64,000 nt of DNA from Paenibacillus mesophilus (GCF_005938385.1 NZ_VCRA01000011.1:1-64000), one strand, 5' to 3'; positions 16,862 to 26,337 are shown, counted from the first letter of the stretch. Notes: a model not told the origin generated them from the sequence alone. Program-made: numbers and translations.

Positions 16862-18055
16862 ATGACCGAGAACGCTTCGGACATTATCGTTCTGGCCTAT
16901 ATTTTGGTTGTGCTGATCGTCCTCGTCTTTCTCGTATTATTCGGTCTAAGAACGAGGGCGATTTGGCTGGAACGTCAAACCGTACTGTATTTGCACAAGC
17001 ATCAAGATTACTTTGACTATATCAAATCGCATTTGCATGAGGAGGCCCCGCTGCGGAAGCCGTCCGGAGAGCTTACGAGAACCGAGCTCAAAGTGATTCA
17101 AAGCAAGCTGTTCGAATGGATGGAGAAGATCGTCGGAGCCGAGCGGGACAAATTGACCGATCTGTGCAGCGATCTCGGCCTCGTAAAGTTGAATATGCGG
17201 CGGCTGCGCAGCGAAATTCATTGGATCCGCTTGGACGCGGCTTATAATCTCGGCGTCATGCAGGCGAAGGAGTCGGTTCCGATGCTGCAGCAGCTTCTTG
17301 CAGAGGAGAAATACGGTTCGCCCGCTTTCGTTATCGCCCGCGCCATATCCAAATGCGCCCAAAGCGAGGAAGATGTGGACCGGATGGTCCGCTGCCTGGC
17401 CCGCTTCCGCAAGCAGTCGCACCGGCTCGTCGCCGAGGTGCTGGCTTTGTCCCGGATGGAATGCACCCCGCTGCTCATGAGCTACTTGCAGGAGGAGGAC
17501 GAGGAGCTGGTCAAAATTGCTTTGACCGGCCTGCAAAATCGCACGATTCCCGGCGCTTACGACGTATTGTCGCGGTTCGTGCATGCGGGCGACCCCGAGC
17601 TCCGGTTATTGTCCGTACAGGCGCTCGTCAGCCAAGGAACGCAAATGACCGCCGAGCAGATGAGAGAGCTGATGCGGCATGAGGACGACGATGTGCGCGC
17701 CGCGGTCGCCGAAGCTTTCGGCCGGCTCCGGATGGTCCATACGGTCGATCTGTTGAAGGAGGGCTTGGCGGATTCCGACCGCCGCGTACAGGTTGCCAGT
17801 GCGAGAAGTCTCATTCAGCTGGAGGATACGGGGTTCCGGGCATTGTGCGAGGTGGCCGTGCACGGAGAGCAAACGATGCAGGCCAGCTTGGCTGATGAAG
17901 TCATCCAGGAGGAATTGGCGAAAGGCGCGCTCTATTACGACGATTTCGAGCAGGCGGTTTGGCACAACCGCAGGCTTCGCATTTACCGGCAGTTTTTCGG
18001 CGGCCCCCCTCCCGCGGAAGTTGCACTCGGCTTCTCGAAAGGAGATACGGCATGA
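16862..18055 (+). CDS. Membrane-anchored HEAT-repeat protein
   Basis: The 397-residue protein has one N-terminal membrane helix (about residues 8-30), a linker, and then alpha-helical HEAT-type repeats, for example WIRLDAAYNLGVMQAKESVP, DPELRLLSVQALVSQ and DDDVRAAVAEAFGRLRMVH. Such repeats form a protein-binding scaffold on the cytoplasmic face. ATG 16862 follows AGGAGGG. Its stop codon overlaps the start of the GT2 glycosyltransferase gene in an ATGA junction, so the two are translationally coupled and probably form a complex. A role in assembling or regulating the synthase is likely but not proven. Confidence 0.8.
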   Translation: MTENASDIIVLAYILVVLIVLVFLVLFGLRTRAIWLERQTVLYLHKHQDYFDYIKSHLHEEAPLRKPSGELTRTELKVIQSKLFEWMEKIVGAERDKLTDLCSDLGLVKLNMRRLRSEIHWIRLDAAYNLGVMQAKESVPMLQQLLAEEKYGSPAFVIARAISKCAQSEEDVDRMVRCLARFRKQSHRLVAEVLALSRMECTPLLMSYLQEEDEELVKIALTGLQNRTIPGAYDVLSRFVHAGDPELRLLSVQALVSQGTQMTAEQMRELMRHEDDDVRAAVAEAFGRLRMVHTVDLLKEGLADSDRRVQVASARSLIQLEDTGFRALCEVAVHGEQTMQASLADEVIQEELAKGALYYDDFEQAVWHNRRLRIYRQFFGGPPPAEVALGFSKGDTA

Positions 18056-19503
18056 AACAATTGCTGCTGGGCTATGCGCTGTTTTCGCTATATTCGGTTA
18101 TTGCCGTGTACGTGTTTTATTTGATCATCATGCTGCTCTCGCATAAACGGATCATCGGCATCATCAAGGGGGTCAAATACGCCAGGTACCGCGAGCTGTC
18201 CGGTTCCGAGCAGGTGCCTCCGGTATCGATTCTGGTGCCTTCCTATAACGAGGAGCTGACGATCATCGAGAGCGTCCGATCGCTTCTGAACTTGGGATAT
18301 CCGACCTATGAAGTGATCGTGATCAACGACGGATCGAAGGACGCTACGCTGCAGGTGCTGATAGACGAATTCAATCTGATCCGCAAGACGAACTATATCG
18401 CCAGGCAAGAGCTCGAAGCGATGCCGATCAAAGGCGTTTATTATAATCCCCGCTATCCCAAGCTCTACGTCGTCGACAAGGAAAACGGCGGCAAGGCCGA
18501 CGCTCTGAACGTAGGCGTCAACGTATCGCATTATCCGCTCGTGGCGACGATCGATGCGGATTCGCTGCTGGAGAAGGACGCCTTGATCCGACTTGCCTCC
18601 GTCTATATGGAGAACCCCGAGGAAACGATCGCGATCGGGGGCAACGTGCGGGTGGCGAACGGATGCAAGATCGAGAACGGCAGCGTGACGGAAGTGAATT
18701 TGCCGCGCAAGCTGCTTCCTATGTTCCAGAACATCGAATATTTGAAGTCGTTCCTCGCCGGCCGGATCGGCTGGAGCGCCATCAACGGGCTCATTATCGT
18801 ATCCGGCGCCTTCGGCTTGTTCCGCAAAGACTATTTGATCAAGGTCGACGGCTACCGGGACGGGTTTCCGGGCGAAGACATGAATATTATCATCAAGCTT
18901 CACAAGCATATGCTCGACCATAACCTCCCGTACCGGATCGCGTATTGTCCGGACGCGGTATGCTGGACGCAGGCGCCGGAATCGATGCGCATTTTGCAAA
19001 GCCAGCGCAAGCGGTGGTCGCGGGGCAATATCAAAAATATTTTCAAATACAGCAGCATGATGTTCGTTCCCAAATATAGGGCGGTCGGACTGCTGTCCAT
19101 GCCCTATACGTTGATTTTCGAAACGCTCGGACCTTATTTGCGAATTACCGGCTACTTGGCGCTGTTCGCGTACATCTCGCTCAATATGGCCGACTACAAG
19201 ATGATGCTGCTCATTATCGGCGTAAGCCTGCTCGTCGAAATTTTGTTCAGCTGCGGCGCTTTGCTGATCGAGGAAATGGCGTTCAGACGGTATCCGAAGT
19301 TCAAGGATCTTGTCAAAATGATGTTCTACTCGCTGCTCATGACGCTCGGCTACAACCAGATTAACGTGTATTGGAAAATTCTCGGACATATCGATTATAT
19401 CCGCAATGACGACTCCTGGGGAGTCATGGTCCGGACAAGCTGGAAAACCGAAATAGCCGGAACCGGCAACAGCCCGAAGCTTCCGCAGACGAACCCGCAA
19501 TAA
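18052..19503 (+). CDS. Processive GT2 family membrane glycosyltransferase
   Basis: The 483-residue protein has an N-terminal membrane segment, a GT-A domain and several C-terminal membrane helices. Catalytic landmarks are VPSYNEE (62-68), NDGSKD (92-97), DAD (168-170), GED (274-276) and QRKRW (318-322). This D,D,D,QxxRW pattern is that of processive synthases such as PgaC, hyaluronan and cellulose synthases. No PilZ domain is visible. ATG 18052 overlaps the HEAT gene stop codon. With an exported glycoside hydrolase further down the operon, it probably makes an exopolysaccharide; the sugar is unknown. Confidence 0.87.
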   Translation: MKQLLLGYALFSLYSVIAVYVFYLIIMLLSHKRIIGIIKGVKYARYRELSGSEQVPPVSILVPSYNEELTIIESVRSLLNLGYPTYEVIVINDGSKDATLQVLIDEFNLIRKTNYIARQELEAMPIKGVYYNPRYPKLYVVDKENGGKADALNVGVNVSHYPLVATIDADSLLEKDALIRLASVYMENPEETIAIGGNVRVANGCKIENGSVTEVNLPRKLLPMFQNIEYLKSFLAGRIGWSAINGLIIVSGAFGLFRKDYLIKVDGYRDGFPGEDMNIIIKLHKHMLDHNLPYRIAYCPDAVCWTQAPESMRILQSQRKRWSRGNIKNIFKYSSMMFVPKYRAVGLLSMPYTLIFETLGPYLRITGYLALFAYISLNMADYKMMLLIIGVSLLVEILFSCGALLIEEMAFRRYPKFKDLVKMMFYSLLMTLGYNQINVYWKILGHIDYIRNDDSWGVMVRTSWKTEIAGTGNSPKLPQTNPQ

Positions 19504-19532
19504 CCAAATCCGTTTAAGAGGTGACTAAAGTC

Positions 19533-20339
19533 ATGTCCATGCAACTGCTGCAAGAAAAGATGGAAACCGCACCTTTGTTTTATCGCCTTAGCCGGGTGCT
19601 GGTGGAATCGGCCGAGACGGCATGCGGCCTAATTTTCGCGAAGTGTACGTTAAGCGAAGCCCGGCTTGCACGGTTGAAGGAGAAAATTTCCGGCCCGGAC
19701 CCCGAAGCGCAGTTTTACTACGCCTCGAATTACGGGAGGCTGGCCATCCTGCTGCCGGACAAGAAGCTGAGCTATACGCACTATGTTTCGTTGTCGGTCA
19801 AACAGTATCTGCAGGACGGGAACATTCCGGGCGGCGGCCTGCTCATCACGAGCTTTCCGGAATGCGGAGTCCCCAAGGAAGCGGATGTGCAGGCGATGCA
19901 CGATATGATCGCGGATGAAGCGGACAACGACAACCCGATTCTGATCTACAATCAGCCGGAAGCGAAGACGAAGCAATCGACCATTCTCATCATCGACGAG
20001 GACGCCACCGTTGGCGAATTGCTCCATTCGCGGCTCCGGATGAAAGGTTACGAAGTATACACGGCTGATAACGGTCTGGACGGGCTGCGCCTGTTCAAAT
20101 CGCTGTCGCCGGATCTCGTCATAACGGAGCTGTCGCTGCCCGTATACGACGGCTACGAGCTGATCCGCAGCATACGCGGGGAAAAAGAGCAATACGTTGA
20201 CTGCAGCATTATGGTGCTGTCGGACAAAAGGATGGAACGGGATATTAGCGCCTGCTTCGAGATGGGCGTGGCCGACTACATGACGAAGCCCTATTCCCCG
20301 GTGGAGCTGGAAGCGAGAATTCGCCGACTCCTGCAATAG
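19533..20339 (+). CDS. Protein with degenerate C-terminal receiver domain
   Basis: The 268-residue protein has an unrecognised N-terminal domain (about 1-140) and a receiver domain (about 149-268). Receiver landmarks include the acidic pair D155/E156, S230 and invariant K252 in TKP. The phosphoacceptor position in DLVITELSLPVYDG is Glu199 instead of Asp, so ordinary phosphorylation should not occur; glutamate may mimic the phosphorylated state. No output DNA-binding domain or GGDEF is present. ATG 19533 follows AAGAGGTG. It lies 29 bases after the synthase gene and probably regulates synthase assembly by protein contacts. Confidence 0.8.
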   Translation: MSMQLLQEKMETAPLFYRLSRVLVESAETACGLIFAKCTLSEARLARLKEKISGPDPEAQFYYASNYGRLAILLPDKKLSYTHYVSLSVKQYLQDGNIPGGGLLITSFPECGVPKEADVQAMHDMIADEADNDNPILIYNQPEAKTKQSTILIIDEDATVGELLHSRLRMKGYEVYTADNGLDGLRLFKSLSPDLVITELSLPVYDGYELIRSIRGEKEQYVDCSIMVLSDKRMERDISACFEMGVADYMTKPYSPVELEARIRRLLQ

Positions 20340-20400
20340 CGGATTAACGACGACGATACAGGCTTTGCCGTGCAAGGCCGATAGGAGGAGGAATGGGATC

Positions 20401-20574
20401 TTGAAAGCAACGGAAAGAAGCGGGGATTTGACCGGTCTTCGCCAGGAACTTCTGCACTTTATTTCGGAAGCCCAGAGCAATCGCCACAATCCGTCCGGGT
20501 CGCTTGCCAGCTATGTGGGAGAATTGAGAGACATTTTGTTGAAGCATATCGACGCCGGAGTGTATGAAACGTGA
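20401..20574 (+). CDS. Small hypothetical protein, TTG start
   Basis: The 57-residue protein has no family that I recognise. It is helical and soluble in appearance (GLRQELLHFISEAQ and GELRDILLKHIDAG). TTG 20401 is chosen because AGGAGGAGG lies nine bases upstream; the ATG inside that site leads to a stop after three codons. It sits in the exopolysaccharide operon, and its stop overlaps the start of the next small gene, so both are likely to be real and coupled. Confidence 0.6.
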   Translation: MKATERSGDLTGLRQELLHFISEAQSNRHNPSGSLASYVGELRDILLKHIDAGVYET

Positions 20575-20756
20575 AAAAATTCGACGACTATCCGAAAGCA
20601 TTCAAGAAGATGGTCCGGTACATCCGGCAGGAAGCGACAATCGAACAAATCCGCGGCATGGAGACGATTTTCACCGACACGGTCGCTTGGCGCAAGCTGG
20701 CGCTGACGCCGGACGGCGAGGCACGGGACCGCAATTGGAGCAGGAAGCCGCGATAA
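20571..20756 (+). CDS. Small basic hypothetical protein, GTG start
   Basis: This 61-residue protein is rich in lysine and arginine (MKKFDDYPKAFKKMVRYIRQE) and I cannot assign a family. GTG 20571 overlaps the previous stop codon in a GTGA junction, the usual sign of translational coupling. The glycoside hydrolase gene follows 21 bases later. Its place between a synthase-associated receiver and an exported hydrolase suggests an accessory role in polysaccharide production. Confidence 0.6.
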   Translation: MKKFDDYPKAFKKMVRYIRQEATIEQIRGMETIFTDTVAWRKLALTPDGEARDRNWSRKPR

Positions 20757-20777
20757 GTAAGGAGAAAAGTTGCCATT

Positions 20778-22997
20778 ATGAAAAGGAACATAAAGCTGCG
20801 CCTAAGCTTGACGATCGTCGCCGTTCTGCTTGCCGGTTATTTCGGCTGGCAGCAATTTCGGCCCCTCAGCGCCGGGAGCGCCTCCGTAGAGAGCGCGAAG
20901 CAGGATAACGGAATGAACGTCAAATTCCGCACGCAGGGCGATCAGATCGAAATATTCGAGGGCCAGAAGTGGCAGTCTTTCTTCGCCAAAGGAGTTAATG
21001 TCGGGGCTACGGTGCCCGGCCACGACCCGGGGGAGCTCGCGATCGACAAAAAAACGTTTTTGCGCTGGTTTGACGAGATCAAGCAGCTGGGCGCCAACGT
21101 CATCCGGGTGTATACGATCCATGAGCCGGTGTTCTATGAAGCTTTGGTCGAATACAACGAGGCGCATGCCGATTCGCCGCTCTATTTCATCCAGGGAGTA
21201 TGGTCGCCCGAGGCGCAAATGATCAAGACCCATGACGCTCTAAGCCCCCTTGCCACGAAAGAGTTCAAGAAAGAGATCATTTACGCGGTCGGGGCCGTAT
21301 ACGGAGATGTCAGCATTACGAAGGAGAGAGGGAAGGCAGACGGCAAATACAGAGCGAATGCCGGACCTTATTTGCTCGGCTGGAGTATCGGTACGGAATG
21401 GGATCCGCCGATCGTGGAGGCGACGGACAAGGCGAACGCGGGGATGGAGCCGTTCCGGGGCGCCCATTTCAAGGCGAAGGACGGGGCGACGCCGTTCGAG
21501 AATATGCTGGCGGAGATGCTCGATACGCTGGCCGCGTTCGAGAGCAAGCAGGGCTGGCAGCATCCGCTGGCGTTTACGAACTGGGTATCGACCGACCCGC
21601 TTGAGCATCCGGGGGAAATCGACCGCGCCGAGGATCTGGTCGGCGTCGATCCGATGCATATCGAGCCGGTGGATTGGCCGGCGGGTTATTTCGCATCGTA
21701 CCATGCTTATCCGTATTATCCGGAGTTTTTCCGCAGCGACGAGACGCTGAAAAACATCAAAAACGACAAAGGCGAAATCGACACGTATAAAGCTTACCTC
21801 CGTCTGCTGAAGCGACATCATGACGGCATTCCGATTATGGTTACGGAGTTCGGCGTTCCCGCCTCGCTCGGAATCGGGCATATTACCGGCCTCGGCCGGA
21901 ATCAGGGCGGACATACGGAGGAGGAGCAGGGCAAAATCAATGCCGATCTGCTGCACGAAATCGTTCAGGAAAACTATGCCGGCGCGATCCTGTTCATGTG
22001 GCAGGACGAATGGTTCAAGCGGACGTGGAATACGCAAGATTTCGAGCAGCCGGTCGACCGGCGCAAATATTGGCTGAACGTGCTGACGAACGAGAAATTG
22101 TTCGGCATTACCGGAATGTATTCGAGCAAGGACGGTCCGCTCTTGATCGACGGCAGCTTGGACGACTGGGAGAAGCTCAAGGACAAGAAGAAGTTCGATC
22201 CCGGCGTACCCGGCTGGAACAACATGTGGGTAACGCATGACGAAGCTTACGTATACATTGCCGGCGAGCTCGAGCAAGAGTTCGATCCGGAGAGGCATCT
22301 ATTGTATATCGGAGCGGACACGCTGGAGGGCGGGAACCGGCATTCGAAGGAATTGGGCAACCGGACGCTGAGCGAAGGCTTAGAGACGCTCGTCACGATC
22401 GGCAAAACGTTGGAAAGCCAAGTGAGCATCGCCTCGAATTACGACTTGACGACCCGGCTGTGGGGCGGAATTAACGGGATGGCTCCCGTAGTCGAAGAGG
22501 AGTTGATCGACGACTCGGGGGTGTTTAAACCGTGGAAGCTGATCCTCGACATGGAATTCAGCCCGCCGGCAGCCAAGTACTACCGCCCGTACAAGGATGT
22601 TGCGGCAGGCCAGCTGAGACGCGGTACGACGGACCCGTCTTCTCCGGATTACAATTCGCTCGCGATGTGGCAGGCGAAAGGGAACGTCATCGAGATGCGA
22701 ATTCCGTGGATGCTGTTCGGCTTCGCGGACCCGAGCTCCTTGCTGGCGGTCAATTACGAAGAGAAGGGCGGCAAGCTGCAAACCCAGAAGGTGGACGGAA
22801 TCCGCCTCATTCCGTGGATCGTGGACAGAAGCACGAACGAGATCAAAGGTTTGGGCGACGGCAGCGGCGTAACGGATGTGTCCCGAATGCCCAAGTATAA
22901 ATGGAAGCCGTGGAACGAGGTCCAATACCAGGAAAGGCTGAAGAAGAGCTACGCGATCATGCAGGAAGCTTTCCGGAAGATCGGCAACGGCAACTGA
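20778..22997 (+). CDS. Exported or membrane-anchored clan-A glycoside hydrolase
   Basis: The 739-residue protein has an N-terminal signal or anchor helix (about 8-25) and a TIM barrel (about 50-430). GWSIGTEWDP supplies the probable acid/base Glu207 and MVTEFGVP the probable nucleophile Glu357, as in clan A families such as GH2 and GH5. A C-terminal part (about 450-739) reads as a beta-sandwich accessory domain (LIDGSLDDWEKL, AYVYIAGELE). ATG 20778 has AAGGAGAAAA upstream. It is the last gene of the operon, followed by a terminator. It probably cleaves or edits the polymer made by the GT2 enzyme. Confidence 0.8.
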   Translation: MKRNIKLRLSLTIVAVLLAGYFGWQQFRPLSAGSASVESAKQDNGMNVKFRTQGDQIEIFEGQKWQSFFAKGVNVGATVPGHDPGELAIDKKTFLRWFDEIKQLGANVIRVYTIHEPVFYEALVEYNEAHADSPLYFIQGVWSPEAQMIKTHDALSPLATKEFKKEIIYAVGAVYGDVSITKERGKADGKYRANAGPYLLGWSIGTEWDPPIVEATDKANAGMEPFRGAHFKAKDGATPFENMLAEMLDTLAAFESKQGWQHPLAFTNWVSTDPLEHPGEIDRAEDLVGVDPMHIEPVDWPAGYFASYHAYPYYPEFFRSDETLKNIKNDKGEIDTYKAYLRLLKRHHDGIPIMVTEFGVPASLGIGHITGLGRNQGGHTEEEQGKINADLLHEIVQENYAGAILFMWQDEWFKRTWNTQDFEQPVDRRKYWLNVLTNEKLFGITGMYSSKDGPLLIDGSLDDWEKLKDKKKFDPGVPGWNNMWVTHDEAYVYIAGELEQEFDPERHLLYIGADTLEGGNRHSKELGNRTLSEGLETLVTIGKTLESQVSIASNYDLTTRLWGGINGMAPVVEEELIDDSGVFKPWKLILDMEFSPPAAKYYRPYKDVAAGQLRRGTTDPSSPDYNSLAMWQAKGNVIEMRIPWMLFGFADPSSLLAVNYEEKGGKLQTQKVDGIRLIPWIVDRSTNEIKGLGDGSGVTDVSRMPKYKWKPWNEVQYQERLKKSYAIMQEAFRKIGNGN

Positions 22998-23019
22998 AAA
23001 TGAATATCACGACAGGCTT

Positions 23020-23056
23020 ACCCGCCAAGATTTCGACGATCATGGCGGGTTGTTTT
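23020..23056 (+). terminator. Terminator of the exopolysaccharide operon
   Basis: ACCCGCCA pairs with TGGCGGGT (23043-23050) and is followed by TGTTTTG. It lies just before the next lipoprotein gene. Confidence 0.75.
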
Positions 23057-23079
23057 GTATAAACGATGGAGGGATATGG

Positions 23080-24744
23080 ATGGCAACTGCAAACGGGGTG
23101 ATCCGCACGGGCATAACGGTTCTCGCGGCGGCCTCGCTGGTCACCGGCTGCTTATCGGACAAGCATGATGACGGCAAGAAGACGCAGGAGATGAATAGCA
23201 AGCAGACGGGCTCCGGGACTGGAGGCGAAGGCAAGTTCGTGCTCGGGGAAACGCCGCTTGCCTTCAGCTTGTTCGGCAACTATGACTGGTATGCGATGCA
23301 GCCGTGGGGAGGAGATCCGGCAACGCGTTGGATTAAGGAACACAAAAAGGTAAGCGTTACCAATATTCCGTCCGGGGGCAAAGCCGCGCAAACGTTCAAT
23401 TCGATGCTCGCTTCCGGAGGATTGCCCGACGTGATTTTCACCGAACGGGGAGCTGACGTGGAACGGCTCCGCAAGGCGGGCAAGCTCGTGGCGCTCGATC
23501 CGTACTTGGAGAAATATCCGAATTTGAAAAAGTGGGCGGGGGCCGCTACGCTCAATTTGCTCCGTTCGGAGGACGGCAAGCTGTATTTGTTCCCGAATTG
23601 GCATGCGTCCGCTCCTACCGGCAACGGGGGCTACAGCATCAACAACAAAATTTACGGGGAGCTCGGTTCGCCGAAGCTGGAAACGTTCGACGATCTGTAC
23701 CTTTATTTGCAGCTCGTCAAGCAGAAATATCCGGATGTCGTTCCGTTCGAGGTGACGATTAAGGGGCAGGGGATCGACGTATTGTATTCCGGCTTCGCGA
23801 ACGACCATCCGACGATGTTTCTATCCCAGTTGGCGGTACCCTCCGGGGATCGGCTGACGTCCATTTTCTCCGACCCGGTCTATAAGGAAACGATGCTGTT
23901 CGCGAGCAAGCTGTACCGGGAGAAATTAATGTCGCTGCAGCCGCTTACCCAGACGCTCGAGCAGGTGAGAGACAAGGTCACCTCCGGGAAGGTGGCCGTT
24001 ATGGCGGCCTATAACGTCACGGACTTGACGCGCCGCGGAAACTTGACCCAAGACGCCTCGGCTTCGGGAGTCGGGTATAAGCTCATTTGGCCGCTGCGCA
24101 AAGACGGGGTGGACCGCAATAAAGTGTGGCCGACCCAGTACGATTCGACCGGCTGGAACGCTTCCGTTATCACCACGAGCGCGGCCAATCCCGAAGGCAT
24201 CTTCGCATACTTGGACTGGCTGACCGGCGAGGAAGGGCAGCGCGTATTGAACTTCGGACCGAAAAGCTTGTACTGGAGCGAAACCGACGAGGAGGGTCTC
24301 CCCGTTTTCAAACCGAACTATTACGACGAGATCGGGGAGGTGAACCGGCTGCTCGGCGTATGGGATACGTTTCAATGGGCCGGGAACTCGACTTATATGA
24401 GTAAAGCTTGGGAGAGCGTGGAGAAGCAGCGCCCTTCGAGCGGAAACGATTCGAAGCCGAAGCAAACCGCGATCAGCCTGCAGACGTCGTTCAATGCGAC
24501 CGAATTCGTCAATCTGGAGCCGGATCCGACGTCGGAGGAGGGCAAGATCGCCGAGAACGTGCGGGGCATTTACGACGAAGCGAAGGCGAAGATGCTGAAC
24601 GCCCGGAACGACGCGGAAGTCATCGCGGTGCTGGCGCAGGCGGACAAGGAGGCGACCGCGGCAGGCTATGGGAAGCTGCTGCAATATATGACGGCCAAGT
24701 GGCAGGATAATAGACAGAAGCTGGGCTTGAAGCCGGGTGGCTGA
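23080..24744 (+). CDS. LplA-like extracellular solute-binding lipoprotein
   Basis: This 554-residue lipoprotein has lipobox LVTGC and belongs to the large solute-binding proteins used by polysaccharide ABC importers such as LplABC. Features include LGETPLAFSLFGNYDWY, ASGGLPDVIF and YLDWLTGEEGQRVLNFG. It is longer than, and distinct from, the other lipoproteins in the window and lacks their KDLFDKF block. ATG 23080 follows GGAGGG. No permease genes follow; an intergenic stretch of 280 bases with small hairpins separates it from the next gene. An oligosaccharide ligand is likely. Confidence 0.85.
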   Translation: MATANGVIRTGITVLAAASLVTGCLSDKHDDGKKTQEMNSKQTGSGTGGEGKFVLGETPLAFSLFGNYDWYAMQPWGGDPATRWIKEHKKVSVTNIPSGGKAAQTFNSMLASGGLPDVIFTERGADVERLRKAGKLVALDPYLEKYPNLKKWAGAATLNLLRSEDGKLYLFPNWHASAPTGNGGYSINNKIYGELGSPKLETFDDLYLYLQLVKQKYPDVVPFEVTIKGQGIDVLYSGFANDHPTMFLSQLAVPSGDRLTSIFSDPVYKETMLFASKLYREKLMSLQPLTQTLEQVRDKVTSGKVAVMAAYNVTDLTRRGNLTQDASASGVGYKLIWPLRKDGVDRNKVWPTQYDSTGWNASVITTSAANPEGIFAYLDWLTGEEGQRVLNFGPKSLYWSETDEEGLPVFKPNYYDEIGEVNRLLGVWDTFQWAGNSTYMSKAWESVEKQRPSSGNDSKPKQTAISLQTSFNATEFVNLEPDPTSEEGKIAENVRGIYDEAKAKMLNARNDAEVIAVLAQADKEATAAGYGKLLQYMTAKWQDNRQKLGLKPGG

Positions 24745-25024
24745 GTCATAGTAATTGGACGGGATAACCGTTTAATAACATTTAGATAATACTTACATTT
24801 CTTTAGGTTGATGGAAGCTCCAAAGGATGAGACGACCTTTTGTCCCATACGGATTGTGCCGTCCTCGTTCTTTCGAGGGGGCGTCCGATTAACCGAATAT
24901 CGCGTTCGCGGGACTATTCTCTTAATTTTATGTAAACAGTCCAAATGATCTATTCTTTTGCCTGTTTCTTTCCGTATAATTCCATTATAACATCATTCGG
25001 TCTACATCCGGGAGGAACAGCAAA

Positions 25025-26122
25025 GTGAAAAGCAAAATAGCGGGGTGTTTCGTATTGATCGCCATCGTACTGTCCATGTCCATGTCGTTTGCCGCTTACG
25101 GCGAGGAAGAGAGCGTCTGGCAGGCGAACAATACCGCTTATTTGAACTCTTATTGGTTCAGCGGGGTCATCCCTTTGACGGACGAGCAGATCCGGGAGAA
25201 GGTACTGGAGTTGCGGAAATACAGCATCAAATACCAGCTGGCGGATATCGGGGTGCTCATCTCGAGCGGAAACGCCCGCAACGGCACGCTTTCGGAGCAA
25301 GGGTACAATCAATTGGCGCGGTGGATCAAAATTTCCAAGGAAACGGCGCCGGATCAGCGCGTTATCGTGCTGGTTAACGACGGCAAACGGACGATATGGA
25401 AAAACGGCAAAAAAGTGGCCAATCCGAACTTCGGGAACGCCGTGTACAATACGAATCTGAGAGCGGTCGCCGACAAACTGATCAATCAAGGCGTTGCGTA
25501 TAACGGCAGCGTGTACAAAGCGGACGGCATCCAGCTCGATATCGAAGGATTTCTGCCGAACGACCCGGTCTTGAAATCGACGGCGCAATACGTACGGGCC
25601 GTTCTAAGCGATAGCGTCATCTATTCGATCGCTTCTCCCGCGGATTCGGCCGTATGGTCGGATGCGTACGTCAGCGAGATGGCCGGCATATTCAACATGC
25701 TGAACCCGATGATGTACGATCAGATGGGCTATGGTTCCCCCGTTACTTCTCCCGAGACGTACCAGCAATTTTGGAAGGCTACGGTCGTTCGGTACGCCCG
25801 TGCGATTGCGCACAGCGGCAACCCGGGTACGATGCTGAATCCGACGATGCCCTCCTATGAGAAGAAGATAGCGGAAGACGGTACGGTATATCACGATCCC
25901 GCCGTCGAGAACATATACAATGCCGCCATAGGGTTAAAGCTGGCCAGAGACCAACTGGCTCTCGAACGCGCGGGCGACCCGAGCATCAATCCGAACGGCG
26001 TGCACGGATCCGGCATTTTCTGGTGGAGCTCCTTTATTATGATCGAGCCCGATCCGAGAACCGGTTATAATTACGCGCAGGACCGCCAGTGGTGGCTGGA
26101 AAGTTGGGTGCAGCAACAATAA
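25025..26122 (+). CDS. Secreted GH18-like glycosidase
   Basis: The 365-residue protein has a signal peptide ending near FAAYG. The mature part is a TIM barrel with KADGIQLDIEGF, which resembles the GH18 active-site DxxDxE motif, followed by IYSIASPADSAVW and FNMLNPMMYDQMGYGSP. Catalysis on beta-1,4-linked amino-sugar polymers is typical of that family. GTG 25025 has GGGAGGA upstream. It is monocistronic, with a clear terminator after it. Whether it acts on the locally made polymer or on chitin or peptidoglycan cannot be told. Confidence 0.72.
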   Translation: MKSKIAGCFVLIAIVLSMSMSFAAYGEEESVWQANNTAYLNSYWFSGVIPLTDEQIREKVLELRKYSIKYQLADIGVLISSGNARNGTLSEQGYNQLARWIKISKETAPDQRVIVLVNDGKRTIWKNGKKVANPNFGNAVYNTNLRAVADKLINQGVAYNGSVYKADGIQLDIEGFLPNDPVLKSTAQYVRAVLSDSVIYSIASPADSAVWSDAYVSEMAGIFNMLNPMMYDQMGYGSPVTSPETYQQFWKATVVRYARAIAHSGNPGTMLNPTMPSYEKKIAEDGTVYHDPAVENIYNAAIGLKLARDQLALERAGDPSINPNGVHGSGIFWWSSFIMIEPDPRTGYNYAQDRQWWLESWVQQQ

Positions 26123-26134
26123 AGATAGGTCAGA

Positions 26135-26158
26135 GCCGTCCGGTGCAGGACGGCTTTT
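26135..26158 (+). terminator. Terminator of the GH18-like gene
   Basis: GCCGTCC (26135-26141) pairs with GGACGGC (26148-26154) and is followed by TTTT. Confidence 0.85.
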
Positions 26159-26337
26159 CGCATGTTTAGGAATTTTGCGAAGCCAATTTCTGCGGATAAC
26201 GGGGGCTCCCCCGGAAGGAATAGGAATAATCAACGAAGCAGATCTTCACTTCTGGGGGATTGGTTCTTAAGTTTATAATCATGCGTTCGGGAAACAATAG
26301 AAAAAGTTGGGAGCTCAAGTCGGAAGAAGGTCGGGTC

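Noticed and set aside
18088..19500. 470-residue reverse frame opposite the GT2 synthase
   Set aside because: Antisense shadow in GC-rich coding sequence; the synthase motifs on the other strand are unambiguous.
26200..26213. CGGGGGCTCCCCCG, and its reverse-complement core at 43030-43041, as a shared operator
   Set aside because: Very short loops and low complexity; two occurrences in 64 kb of GC-rich DNA are not convincing.
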